Below are positions 16,618 through 24,500 of a DNA stretch of 38,424 nucleotides, one piece after another. The stretch spans positions 1 through 38,424 of the forward strand of contig VGXN01000011.1 of the NCBI GenBank assembly GCA_016873335.1. The letters are read 5' to 3'. The stretch's first letter is position 1, and the number at the start of each line of letters is the position of its first letter. Under the pieces are notes generated by a model that was not told the origin of the DNA, ran no database searches, and worked only from the letters and a program-made list of their open reading frames with translations. Made by a program: the position numbers and the translations under genes. The DNA is from Phycisphaerae bacterium (lineage in GTDB: Bacteria > Planctomycetota > Phycisphaerae > Phycisphaerales > SM1A02).

Positions 16618-17286
16618 TCAGCCCTTCCCGTCAAGCTTGCTTGCCAATTCCATGCCTCCAGGCGGCATCTGGTACTTGCCGTTCAGGATGTCCGAGGTGG
16701 TGGCACCCTCGCCGTAGGTCTTGGAGTTCACCTGATCCTTGATCAGGATGCCCATACCACCGATCGACGCCCCGGCGTAGAGACCCGCCGCGTTGATGTA
16801 TGTCTTGACGGTCGGTCCGCTCGCCTGAGTCGTGCCCGTCGTTGCAGCAGCTGTCCCCTGCGCTCCCGCATAGAAGTACGAGCCAGACTCCACGAACTTG
16901 TCGAACGTCGCCGGGTCGTTGAACACCATCACGATGTCCACATGCTGCGCGCCGATGAGCGCTCCGAAGTCCCCCTTCACAACCCCGATGGCGATCGGCG
17001 GTGACCATCCAGATGGAAGTCGCTTCATGGCAACGCCATTGCCGCCCATCCATCCAAGCACGACGCCCGCCTGAAAGCAGCGCAGCGAAGCGATCGCGAC
17101 AGCGCTCTTGAGTTCCTCCGCTGGCACGGGCTTGCCCGTTGTCTGAACAGCCATGAAGGTCTGCTGTCCATCGGTGATGTACTCGAGCATGGGACTGCTC
17201 GACTGACAGCCCATGCCGACAAAGCAAACGGTGGCGCAGATGAACGGCACCCACAAACGAAAGATCCGATGAAGTGTGTGAGCCAT
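16618..17286 (-). CDS. SYLF (YSC84-like) domain lipoprotein
   Basis: The protein has 222 residues. The N-terminal helix ends in the lipobox VGMGC (Cys about 27), predicting lipid attachment at an envelope membrane. The rest matches the SYLF/YSC84 lipid-binding domain: a GWSPPIAIGVVKGDFGALIGAQ core, VDIVMVFNDPATFDKFVES and a glycine-rich end (GLYAGASIGGMGI). Eukaryotic members bind phosphoinositides; bacterial members have no settled role. A strong Shine-Dalgarno sequence (AAGGAG, 17293-17298 on the minus strand) six bases before the ATG fixes the start. The gene follows the dockerin-type gene in the same direction after 124 bases. Confidence 0.82.
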   Translation of the reverse strand: MAHTLHRIFRLWVPFICATVCFVGMGCQSSSPMLEYITDGQQTFMAVQTTGKPVPAEELKSAVAIASLRCFQAGVVLGWMGGNGVAMKRLPSGWSPPIAIGVVKGDFGALIGAQHVDIVMVFNDPATFDKFVESGSYFYAGAQGTAAATTGTTQASGPTVKTYINAAGLYAGASIGGMGILIKDQVNSKTYGEGATTSDILNGKYQMPPGGMELASKLDGKG

Positions 17287-17344
17287 AAACCTCTCCTTGG
17301 TGGCGGCGAAACACGCGCATCCGTTGCGCGTATCCCGAAATGAT

Positions 17345-17373
17345 AGCGCACCCCGCCAAAGGCGAGGGGCGCT
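17345..17373 (-). terminator. Possible hairpin terminator after the dockerin-type gene
   Basis: A 13-base stem with two mismatches and an AAA/TTT loop lies 38 bases past the stop of the minus-strand gene ending at 17411 and before the SYLF lipoprotein gene. On the minus strand it is followed only by TATCATTT, not a proper T-run. It may be a weak terminator or simply a structured leader. Confidence 0.3.
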
Positions 17374-17410
17374 TGAAAAACTCAGGCTGTGCTATCGAGA
17401 GCTGCTCGGC

Positions 17411-18367
17411 TTACGGGCACACGCCCCAGCCGCTGAGCAGCAGCGTAAGGTCGCTGGCGTCGGTCACGCCGTCACCGTTGATGTCCGACACGCAAGCCGG
17501 CGGCGTTGGTGGGCAGGTTGGCTCGTTTGGATCAACCACCAGCATGGCGTACTGATTGCCCACAACATTCGCAAAGTTGATGTTGCGGGGCTCGCCCAGA
17601 TTGCCGCTACCCGCGGCGAGCGGGGCCATGAACTGGTTTGAGGCGTAGCTGTGATCGCTGCTGTTGATGAACGCAACGAAGCGGATGTTCTGCTGAATGG
17701 CGGAGTCGTAGCCGAGCAGGGTCAGGGGGATCGCAATCTCGATGCCCGTTTCGACAGCAGCGGCTCCCTTCGTGCTGCCACCGTCGCCACCGACGCCCAG
17801 CGCATTGCTGTTGTTCATTGCAACAATGACCCCAGACTTGCCAATGATGGGCGTGGCGCACGGTACGCCTTGCCCAAGATATTGCCCCGCGCCACCACCA
17901 AGCGTGAGCAGTTGCGCCACGTTGGCGTACATCGCGAGCGGATCGCCTCCGTTGGTGACAGTCAAGAAGAAGTCCGCAGTGAAGCAAGTATCGAAGGTCA
18001 TTCCAGGGTTACCGCCCATTCGGTTCAGACCGTTGAAGTCGATATCTGCATTGTCGGTCCGCAGTGCGTTCTGACCACCTTGCTTTGCATCGATGAAGAG
18101 ATCGAACTTGTTGAAGTTGGATTCCAGATTGCCCCCAACGAAGATGTGCAGAACTCCATTTGCCACGAGTGCATGAATGTTGCAGAGCTCTGACCCGCCG
18201 TCGGACCGGTCGCAGAGGGCGTCGGTCGAATCGCCGAACCCTGTCGTACAGGTCTGTGATTCGATTGGGGGTGGATACGCAGCTTCACGCGTTCCATCAA
18301 CAACAACGTCACCGAAGGAGGCCGAACAACAGGCAAGCGACACGACACATAAAGGACGGGTAAGCAT
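17411..18367 (-). CDS. Secreted protein ending in a single dockerin-like repeat
   Basis: The protein has about 318 residues with a signal peptide ending near SASFGD (residue 20). The body is rich in Asn, Gly and paired cysteines and resembles the beta-sandwich proteins that begin 'D-G-x-x-E-x-x-Y' (here VVVDGTREAAYPPP), with FDLFIDAKQGGQNAL and ETGIEIAIPLTLLGY. Its function is not recognised. The C-terminus DINGDGVTDASDL, then LLLSGWGVCP, is one dockerin-like loop with the Gly-Trp-Gly-x-Cys-Pro ending shared with the protein at 738-1580. The ATG at 18367 has AGAGG eight bases upstream (18376-18380) and a good promoter at 18392-18419. Confidence 0.78.
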   Translation of the reverse strand: MLTRPLCVVSLACCSASFGDVVVDGTREAAYPPPIESQTCTTGFGDSTDALCDRSDGGSELCNIHALVANGVLHIFVGGNLESNFNKFDLFIDAKQGGQNALRTDNADIDFNGLNRMGGNPGMTFDTCFTADFFLTVTNGGDPLAMYANVAQLLTLGGGAGQYLGQGVPCATPIIGKSGVIVAMNNSNALGVGGDGGSTKGAAAVETGIEIAIPLTLLGYDSAIQQNIRFVAFINSSDHSYASNQFMAPLAAGSGNLGEPRNINFANVVGNQYAMLVVDPNEPTCPPTPPACVSDINGDGVTDASDLTLLLSGWGVCP

Positions 18368-18391
18368 GGGGATAACCTCTCTTTGATTTGA

Positions 18392-18419
18392 ACCATATCC
18401 CGAAACCAATCGAAGTCAA
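18392..18419 (-). promoter_or_regulatory. Sigma-70-like promoter of the dockerin-type gene
   Basis: On the minus strand TTGACT (18414-18419) and TATGGT (18392-18397) are separated by 16 bases. This predicts a short leader that contains the AGAGG ribosome-binding site. It is one of the two best two-box promoters in the window. The -10 box overlaps CCATATCCC, one arm of a perfect 9-base inverted repeat whose other arm lies at 18454-18462. Confidence 0.55.
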
Positions 18420-18535
18420 AGGGGACTTTGGATATTCCAAGCGCGTTCTGATGGGGATATGGCGATTTTCGGAGGATAAGACCCGTCCGTGTCCGACGTC
18501 CTTTGCAGTCCATCAGGACCGATCTCAGACCGAGT

Positions 18536-18541
18536 TATGAT
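18536..18541 (+). promoter_or_regulatory. Putative -10 element of the small membrane protein gene
   Basis: TATGAT on the plus strand ends eight bases before the GTG at 18550, with no Shine-Dalgarno sequence between them. The spacing would put the transcript 5' end within one or two bases of the GTG. Confidence 0.38.
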
Positions 18542-18549
18542 CCATCCCC

Positions 18550-18855
18550 GTGAAGGTCATGCTCATCATCATGGGGGTTGCGGGTGCACTCCTGTTTGCC
18601 AAAGCGGCTCGCCTCTCTGCCCTCGAGGGCGCCCAACTGGCTCCGATCATCTCGTGGACTGTCTTTGCTGCCATCGCTGCGAGCGCTGTCTGGCTCGCAC
18701 GCCAGAACTTTGCCGCCTGGTCGGCGATCTTCGGCGCAATGGCGGTGGCTCTCAACCAAATCGCCCCCCCCGACATGCCCGCCAACTGGCTGCCTGCGTT
18801 CCACATTGCCTGCGGCGTGCTGTGCGCCGCATGCGTCGTGCGGAACTGGCAGTAG
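18550..18855 (+). CDS. Small hydrophobic membrane protein, family not recognised
   Basis: The protein has 101 residues with about four hydrophobic segments (near 3-18, 30-48, 52-67 and 80-95) joined by short loops, and it ends CVVRNWQ. The composition and the N-x-I-x-P-P segment (ALNQIAPPDMP) recall small DUF6804-like inner-membrane proteins, but this resemblance is weak. It stands alone on the plus strand between two minus-strand genes. The start is GTG 18550 or the in-frame ATG 18559 three codons later. The upstream TATGAT hexamer favours the GTG. It is likely a real gene because the hydrophobic pattern is coherent and the opposite-strand frames are ordinary shadows. Confidence 0.6.
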   Translation: MKVMLIIMGVAGALLFAKAARLSALEGAQLAPIISWTVFAAIAASAVWLARQNFAAWSAIFGAMAVALNQIAPPDMPANWLPAFHIACGVLCAACVVRNWQ

Positions 18856-18898
18856 GCACGGATTCCGTCCGCGCGGATCAAACCCGAGCAAAGCGAAA

Positions 18899-20254
18899 CT
18901 ACTTCGGCGGCACGTTCGGCGCGGGTGACGAGGGCGGCGCGCTTGGCGCAAGTTGGACATCTGTCGCAGACACCGCGCCCGATGAGATGGGCGGCGCGTC
19001 GCGCTGCTCAGGAAGCGTGAATACGAGCGCTCCGCCCGGCGTGATGCCCTCCCGCTCGCTCGCGGGGCGCGCAACAAGAACGCGCCTTCCATCTGCACGG
19101 ATCGACACGCCCCAGCGCGAACTCGTCACGGCCACAGAGGGCTTCAGCCGCAGCGACTCGCCCCAGTTGCCGTCGGCCGATCGCGCGAACGCCCCAACAT
19201 AGCCCGCAACCTGACCACCAGACAGCGCTGTTGGATCGCCCACCACGATCCGACCATCCGCAAGCGCGAGCGTGATGCCCCAACCTGCGCCGCGCACAAT
19301 GTCGACCTGCGGCGCAAGCTCGCCGTCGTACACCCAGCCGGTCGTTCCTCTTCGGTAAACGAGCACCTCTGCACCTGCCCCACTGATTTGCGTCTGACGC
19401 ACCGCGATCCGCTCGCCGTCGGTTGCGACGGTGGTGCCAAACCCCAGATAGTCGAGCCGATGCGGCGGCGGCGTGAGTTCCCCATCGATCGCCCATGCGC
19501 CATTGTCGCTGCGCCGATACACGACCACGACCGAGTCCCCGCCTTGAACGAGCGATTGGTGCGGCGCCGCCATGATGGCCTTGGGGCAACCGATGACCAA
19601 GGTGTTCTTCGCCAGCGCAAGCGACGCGCCAAAGAACGTCGGCTGCTTCGCCGCATCTCGCTGGAGAAAGCCGAGCCCCTTCCATCCATCCTTGATGCGT
19701 TCAAAGAGGAACACCTTCGGCGCGGCCTGCACGGTGCGCGCTTTGTCTCCAAGCACGCGCATGTCAACGGTGGCCACAGCCGCGATCGCGCCGTCGGTGG
19801 CAAGCGAGGCACCGAAGGCAGGCTCTGGGGATGCGGCAGGTGGTTCGAGTCGACTCAACTGGCGCCACCCGGACGGGCTCGCTGCCACCTCGAAGGTGAC
19901 AACCGAACTGCTTGAACCATCGCGACGATCCTCGGTGACGAGCATCTGCTCGCCCGCGAACGCGAGGCGTTGCAGCACCATCGCGCCTCGTCGCACCTGA
20001 TCCACGGACTGCATCTCCTTGAAGGTGCTCCACTCGCCCGTCGGCTGCAATTGGAATGTGGCGATCTGGCCGAGCGATCCACCCTCCTTCGATGGGTCTG
20101 GTCCTGCTGCAACGATGCGGTCACCTGAGATGCCAATGACCATGCCGAAGGTGGGCGAGACCGTTGGACTCGGGGCATCGAGCACAGCTGACTGCGAGAC
20201 CGTTGGAACAGGGGGCGCGGCTGCGAGAGACATGGAGAGCGCAATGAAAATCAT
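18899..20254 (-). CDS. Exported FG-GAP-type beta-propeller protein
   Basis: The protein has about 451 residues and a short signal peptide (FIALSMSLAAA). Six or seven repeats of about 50-60 residues each contain a Gly-rich strand pair of the FG-GAP kind: FGMVIGISGDRIVAAGP, FGASLATDGAIAAVATVD, FGASLALAKNTLVIGCPK, FGTTVATDGERIAV, WGITLALADGRIVVGDP and WGVSIRADGRRVLVARP. These form integrin-alpha-like propellers in exported proteins. A Pro/Ala/Ser-rich tail ends the chain. No enzyme motif is seen. The ATG at 20254 is chosen because it starts the signal peptide and because TACCCT lies seven bases upstream; the frame is open back to 20413, inside the oprB gene. It lies 85 bases after oprB in the same direction. 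Confidence 0.72.
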   Translation of the reverse strand: MIFIALSMSLAAAPPVPTVSQSAVLDAPSPTVSPTFGMVIGISGDRIVAAGPDPSKEGGSLGQIATFQLQPTGEWSTFKEMQSVDQVRRGAMVLQRLAFAGEQMLVTEDRRDGSSSSVVTFEVAASPSGWRQLSRLEPPAASPEPAFGASLATDGAIAAVATVDMRVLGDKARTVQAAPKVFLFERIKDGWKGLGFLQRDAAKQPTFFGASLALAKNTLVIGCPKAIMAAPHQSLVQGGDSVVVVYRRSDNGAWAIDGELTPPPHRLDYLGFGTTVATDGERIAVRQTQISGAGAEVLVYRRGTTGWVYDGELAPQVDIVRGAGWGITLALADGRIVVGDPTALSGGQVAGYVGAFARSADGNWGESLRLKPSVAVTSSRWGVSIRADGRRVLVARPASEREGITPGGALVFTLPEQRDAPPISSGAVSATDVQLAPSAPPSSPAPNVPPK

Positions 20255-20261
20255 GTGGGAA

Positions 20262-20267
20262 AGGGTA
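20262..20267 (-). promoter_or_regulatory. Putative -10 element of the FG-GAP gene
   Basis: TACCCT on the minus strand (TANNNT pattern) ends seven bases before the ATG at 20254. No -35 box and no Shine-Dalgarno sequence are seen. The gene could also be read through from oprB. Confidence 0.3.
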
Positions 20268-20339
20268 GCCGCTCGGTCGCCTGACATCGATACATGTGCG
20301 AACGCACCGGCACCGCGCGGCACCGCCTCACTTCGCGCG

Positions 20340-21707
20340 TCAGAAGTTGATCGAAAAGCGGATGAACCCTGCCACTGCCATCGGCTGCTGTCCGAACTCA
20401 CCGGGGCTTGCAACGAACTGGAGAGACGGTTCGATCGTCATGTAGTCCGTCACCGCGATCGCGTAGAAGATTTCGAAGTTCATCTCGTGAAGTCCAGACT
20501 CCGCCGGATACACGAACGCTGGGTTGCTGAACCACGCGTAGCCCATGCCCATTCCGAAGTCATCATTCGGGCGGCTCGACAGCGGTCCATCAATGATGAA
20601 GCCGCCCGCGAGCGACCAATTGACTGGGTTGATGCTCGGATCGCCCCATCCCATTTGCCCAAAGACGCGAAGCCCGCTCTCACTCGCATCGTGCGGGGCG
20701 TGGTCCCACACACGCTGCGTGATCTGGGCATACCACCCGCCGTTTGGCTGCGATGGCATGAGAACCTCTGGGGTGCCGTTCCCCGACACAGTGCTTGGTC
20801 CGGTCTGAACCCAGCCGCCGATACCAAGGATGCCATCCAACCCAGACTCGGTCTTCCAACCAAAGTCGATCTCGGAGATGAAGAACCAAGAACCTGGATT
20901 GTCGAAGAACGTCCCAGGGCCAAGTGTGCCGGTCGACTTCAACGGACTGCCATTGTCGGAGTAGGCGTTGGTGCCATCAAACCACCCGAACTTGCCTGTC
21001 AACCACTCATTCGGTCGAACGACTGCAACAAGCCCCATCGCCTGATTGGGGTAAGTCGGTACCCATGGCACCATCGTCGCAGGCAGCGTGTCGATGTTGC
21101 TGAGGAAATACCCCGTCGGTCCGATCGGGTTCAGGAAGTAGTTGAACGCATCCTGCTTGCCAAAGACAAGCGTGAGCGCCTCATCAAAGAGTTTCTGCTG
21201 CCAATAGAGTTCCGAAAGCTGATTCACATCCCCGACGCCACTGGCAAGATTCTCCCACCCCCAGTAGTCGGGGACGAGTTCCAATGGTCCCGGGTTCGAT
21301 TCCCAGTACGACTGCCAACGCGCCAAAAGCAGTCCGCCGTCGACGAGCCCCATCCGCTGAAAATCGAACTGTACCGCCGCATCCAAGAGTCCAGCTAAGA
21401 AGCCTCCGGCGCGCGCACCGCCAGTCAGGTTGTAGCCGGCATCAATCGTCAGATTGACATTGAAGGTGAATCCCTTCTTTGCAAGAGCCTCACGCTGAGC
21501 CTTGAGTTCGGGACTGAAGTCGAACGCTGCCGGAGGCATCGTGACAGGCTGGCCGGGTCCCTGCGGCAGGACATCGGATGTGTCGTCCGTCGTGATCGTC
21601 TGCGCCTCGCGCTCCGTAAACCTGTCGACAGGGACAGCATCCTGCGCAACGGCGGTGCCTGTGAGGACGCCAAGTGACAGGAGAACGAGGGTGTGAACTC
21701 TGTGCAC
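20340..21707 (-). CDS. oprB: OprB-family carbohydrate-selective porin
   Basis: The outer-membrane beta-barrel has about 455 residues. A signal peptide ends near GTAVAQ. The body carries OprB features: FTFNVNLTIDAGYNLTGG, AAVQFDFQRMGLVDGG, ARWQSYWESNPG, LSELYWQQKLFDEALTLVFGKQD and repeated amphipathic strands. The chain ends in phenylalanine (RFSINF), the usual barrel-assembly signal. OprB porins admit glucose and small oligosaccharides, which fits the maltodextrin genes nearby. The start is open: the GTG at 21707 gives a compact signal peptide and has TATCTT six bases upstream, whereas the ATG at 21740 adds eleven polar residues before it. It is divergent from the squalene-cyclase-fold gene. 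Confidence 0.88.
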   Translation of the reverse strand: MHRVHTLVLLSLGVLTGTAVAQDAVPVDRFTEREAQTITTDDTSDVLPQGPGQPVTMPPAAFDFSPELKAQREALAKKGFTFNVNLTIDAGYNLTGGARAGGFLAGLLDAAVQFDFQRMGLVDGGLLLARWQSYWESNPGPLELVPDYWGWENLASGVGDVNQLSELYWQQKLFDEALTLVFGKQDAFNYFLNPIGPTGYFLSNIDTLPATMVPWVPTYPNQAMGLVAVVRPNEWLTGKFGWFDGTNAYSDNGSPLKSTGTLGPGTFFDNPGSWFFISEIDFGWKTESGLDGILGIGGWVQTGPSTVSGNGTPEVLMPSQPNGGWYAQITQRVWDHAPHDASESGLRVFGQMGWGDPSINPVNWSLAGGFIIDGPLSSRPNDDFGMGMGYAWFSNPAFVYPAESGLHEMNFEIFYAIAVTDYMTIEPSLQFVASPGEFGQQPMAVAGFIRFSINF

Positions 21708-21713
21708 TCGAGG

Positions 21714-21719
21714 AAGATA
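21714..21719 (-). promoter_or_regulatory. Putative -10 element of oprB
   Basis: TATCTT on the minus strand ends six bases before the in-frame GTG at 21707. If the ATG at 21740 is the real start, this hexamer would lie inside the coding sequence and the call would be wrong. Confidence 0.33.
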
Positions 21720-21762
21720 GTTTCCTTGACCAGCCGTCATCGGCGGAGCATGTCAACGCGCT

Positions 21763-21768
21763 TAGACT
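21763..21768 (+). promoter_or_regulatory. Putative -10 element of the squalene-cyclase-fold gene
   Basis: TAGACT on the plus strand ends eight bases before the ATG at 21777, with no Shine-Dalgarno sequence. The hexamer lies about 44 bases from the divergent oprB hexamer. Confidence 0.3.
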
Positions 21769-21776
21769 TGTCCGCG

Positions 21777-23144
21777 ATGACACGGATAGCGATCGTCACC
21801 ACGGTCTTTCTGCTGCATATCACGGCCGCAGGCTTTGTGAGTGCTCAAGATGCAGTTGTTCCGCTGGATCCTCGGGTCAATCGATCGAAGGTGACGGAAC
21901 AACCCACGCCTGACGTGCCATCGGTGTCTGCTCCACCGCCACCCGCGGTTCACCGCGTGAGCCTCGTTGCAGCGGACGTGCCGTGTACCGCATCATCGTG
22001 GCAGTCTGCCCGTGATGCGATCACCAAGGGACTTGAGTTCCTCCGCACCAGACAGGACGCCAGCGGCGGTTGGCGCGTGTGGAAGGGAAGTGCCGGCACG
22101 GATCAGCGTGACCGCTCGCTTGCAGCATCGACGGCGATCACCGCACTGGCGTTGAAGGCGTTCGCGCAAGTGGGCGAGGTACCGGCGAACTCGCCGACAG
22201 CAGCGCGTGCGCGCGATTCCATCCGCAGTCGCGTCGGCGGAACAGGGCGCTCGTTCATTCCGGATCCGCAAGGCGGTCTCGGCAACTATGTGGCGAGTGC
22301 TGTCGCAAGCGCGCTCGCTGCCATTCAAGATCCCGAAGACCGAATCCTGATCCGCTCGAGCGTGGAGTGGCTCACGATGCATCAGTGGGATCAGACCGAG
22401 GGTGTTTCGCCGAGGATGGATTGGTTTGGTGGCGCGGGCTACGGGCGTTCGGGGAGGCCCGACCTGTCGAACACGCAGATGATGCTCGACGCACTGCATG
22501 ATGCGGGTGTTTCCGCGGACGACCCTGCCGTACGGCGTGCGCTCGTGTTTCTCACCCGAACGCAGAACCTTGCGGAGACGAACGCCGCGCCGTGGGCGAG
22601 CAGCGGAACGCGCGACGGCGGCTTTATCTACACGCCCGCGAATGGCGGCGAGAGTTTCGCAAGCGAGGCCGCTGGGGAGGGGCGCTTCGGCGAGAAGATC
22701 GCGGTCGGGCAGCCGCGCAGTTTGCGAAGTTATGGATCGATGACGTACGCGGGGTTCAAGAGCATGCTGTATGCGGGTCTGTCGAGGGATGATCCGCGCG
22801 TGAAGGCGGCGTTTGAGTGGATCAGACACCACTGGACATTCCGCGAGAATCCGGGGCTCGGCGCGCAGGGACACTTCTACTACTTGCACGCGGTTGCGCG
22901 CGCGCTGTACGCCGCACAACAGGACGCGATCACCGATGTCCAGGGCACCGCGCACAACTGGCGGGACGAACTCATTGCGGCGCTCGTCAGCATGCAAGGG
23001 CAGGATGGTTCATGGGTGAACAGCGCCTCCCGCTGGGATGAGGGCGACAACGAACTGTGCACCATCTATGCGGTGCTTGCGCTCGAGGAGGCGATCAAGC
23101 CTGCGCGACAGGCAGCCCCTGCGAACCCCCCTGCGGCACCGTAA
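21777..23144 (+). CDS. Exported squalene-cyclase/prenyltransferase-fold repeat protein
   Basis: The protein has about 455 residues. A signal peptide (IAIVTTVFLLHITAAGFVSAQ) is followed by a Pro-rich linker and an alpha/alpha-toroid of the prenyltransferase/squalene-oxidase repeat type: ITKGLEFLRTRQDASGGW, AALVSMQGQDGSWVN, DGGFIYTP, NTQMMLDALHDAGVS and SYGSMTYAGFKSMLYAGLS. I do not see the D-x-D-D acid motif of squalene-hopene cyclases, and export is also against a cyclase role. Such proteins are frequent in planctomycetes with no known function. The ATG at 21777 starts the signal peptide. The 3' end overlaps the convergent heme A synthase gene by 50 bases. Confidence 0.78.
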   Translation: MTRIAIVTTVFLLHITAAGFVSAQDAVVPLDPRVNRSKVTEQPTPDVPSVSAPPPPAVHRVSLVAADVPCTASSWQSARDAITKGLEFLRTRQDASGGWRVWKGSAGTDQRDRSLAASTAITALALKAFAQVGEVPANSPTAARARDSIRSRVGGTGRSFIPDPQGGLGNYVASAVASALAAIQDPEDRILIRSSVEWLTMHQWDQTEGVSPRMDWFGGAGYGRSGRPDLSNTQMMLDALHDAGVSADDPAVRRALVFLTRTQNLAETNAAPWASSGTRDGGFIYTPANGGESFASEAAGEGRFGEKIAVGQPRSLRSYGSMTYAGFKSMLYAGLSRDDPRVKAAFEWIRHHWTFRENPGLGAQGHFYYLHAVARALYAAQQDAITDVQGTAHNWRDELIAALVSMQGQDGSWVNSASRWDEGDNELCTIYAVLALEEAIKPARQAAPANPPAAP

Positions 23145-24465
23145 GCCGACGCCACCACGCGGCGAGCAGCACGCTCGTGGCAAGCAGCGCCGCACCCGTC
23201 ACCTGATGGAGGCTCGTGAAGACCACTTCCCACAGCGGGACCGCTTCGGTCTTTCGTGTGATGACCATCACCAGCGCGAGAATGCCCAGAAGAACCTGCA
23301 ATCCGACCACCATCAGCAGGCCGTGACCAACGGCGCGGAGGGGTCGCAGCGATGCGGGCATGCGCATCGCGCGGAGTCCCGTCCACAACGTCGCGACGAA
23401 CGCGACCGCAGCGAAGGTGAGATGCACATGCATCGCCCATGTCGGATAGGTGGGCGCAGCGCCCGCCACAGGAATCTGCAGGTGTCGATAGAGCGCACCC
23501 GAGATCAGTTGAACCAACAGCACCGCCACGAGCGCTGTCGGCAGCGCAGCGCTTGGCGCCTCCGCGACGGCTTGCGGCGGCGCACTGCTGTTCCACCGCG
23601 CGCCACACACGACTGCAAGCAGGCAGTAGAGCGCGAACACGATCTGTCCGAACACGCCGTGCGCGACCGCCAGCCCGACGCTCGGCGCGAGTTGCGACGC
23701 ATCCTGCGACAGCGTGAGATTCCCCGTCACGCGCAGTCCACCCATGAGTCCCTGCACACACACCATCAGGAATCCGGCGACTGCAAGCGCGCGAACCCAG
23801 CCTCGCGACTCATTCATCAGCGTGAGTACAAGCATCAGGATTGCGCAGAAGCCCACGAGCATTCCGTACAGGCGATGCGCGTGCTCGTAGTAGACGCCGT
23901 CCTTCATCTCCGCCAACGGGTACAGCAGCATGTTGTGCCCAAAGGAGTTTGGCCAATCCGGCACCGCCAGCCCCGCTTCAAGTCCAGTGACCAGTCCTCC
24001 TGTCACGAGCAACAGGAAAATTGCGGCGGCGGTTGTCAGTCCAAACAGCCCTGTGGCAGGAACGCGCGCATGCCATCGATCCCCTGCGCTCCCCCACAGT
24101 CCGCCAACGCAGCCGCACCCGATACTCGCACCAAAGAGACCAACGCTCCAGAGCGCGAACTGTTGAAGCACGCCTGCTTCACCGCCCCCAAGGAGACTGC
24201 CGATGAGCAGCAGGTTGGCGACCGCGGAGAACGCACCGACCTTCGCTCCCGCTCGCATGCACGCCGCAGCGCTCGGAACTTCCACAAGCTTTCCACTGAT
24301 GCGTGCCGCAAGGACGAGGATGATGCCCATGAACGCGAACAGCACTTCGCCCGCGAGCTGACCTGGTCGCATCATGGCGACGTAGGCCACCGCCCACATC
24401 GCGACCGTTGCTGCGAAGCCGATGGCGAGGTGAAGTCCGCGGCGATCTTTCGTTTCGTGCTGCAT
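23095..24465 (-). CDS. ctaA: Heme A synthase (COX15/CtaA family) with N-terminal extension
   Basis: It oxidises the C8 methyl of heme O to give heme A for the caa3 oxidase, in the cytoplasmic membrane. The 456 residues exceed the usual 300-360. The COX15 core begins near residue 135 (FLLLVTGGLVTGLEAGLAVPDWPNSFGH is split by its first helix) and includes the heme-ligand histidines in YYEHAHRLYG, VAHGVFGQ, MHVHLTFA and SLHQVTGAA. The first 130 residues add about four helices (WAVAYVAMM, LFAFMGIILVLAA, SAVANLLLIGSLLG, SVGLFGASIGCGCVGG) whose role is unknown. The ATG at 24465 is supported by a two-box promoter ending six bases upstream. It is divergent from ctaB, the preceding enzyme of the pathway, and converges with a 50-base overlap on the squalene-cyclase-fold gene. 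Confidence 0.9.
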   Translation of the reverse strand: MQHETKDRRGLHLAIGFAATVAMWAVAYVAMMRPGQLAGEVLFAFMGIILVLAARISGKLVEVPSAAACMRAGAKVGAFSAVANLLLIGSLLGGGEAGVLQQFALWSVGLFGASIGCGCVGGLWGSAGDRWHARVPATGLFGLTTAAAIFLLLVTGGLVTGLEAGLAVPDWPNSFGHNMLLYPLAEMKDGVYYEHAHRLYGMLVGFCAILMLVLTLMNESRGWVRALAVAGFLMVCVQGLMGGLRVTGNLTLSQDASQLAPSVGLAVAHGVFGQIVFALYCLLAVVCGARWNSSAPPQAVAEAPSAALPTALVAVLLVQLISGALYRHLQIPVAGAAPTYPTWAMHVHLTFAAVAFVATLWTGLRAMRMPASLRPLRAVGHGLLMVVGLQVLLGILALVMVITRKTEAVPLWEVVFTSLHQVTGAALLATSVLLAAWWRRLTVPQGGSQGLPVAQA

Positions 24466-24471
24466 GGCGTT

Positions 24472-24500
24472 TCTATACTAGTTGCATCGAAACGGTTCAA
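24472..24500 (-). promoter_or_regulatory. Two-box promoter of the heme A synthase gene
   Basis: On the minus strand TTGAAC (24495-24500) and TATAGA (24472-24477) have a 17-base spacer. Six bases follow the -10 box before the ATG at 24465, so +1 should coincide with the A of ATG. It is the best-supported leaderless promoter in the window. Confidence 0.6.
24474..24479 (+). promoter_or_regulatory. Putative -10 element of the ctaB operon, overlapping the opposite promoter
   Basis: TATACT on the plus strand matches five of six bases of TATAAT and overlaps the opposite-strand TATAGA by four bases. Six bases later, at 24486, the ctaB frame has ATC rather than a standard start codon. No -35 box is convincing. 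Confidence 0.4.
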
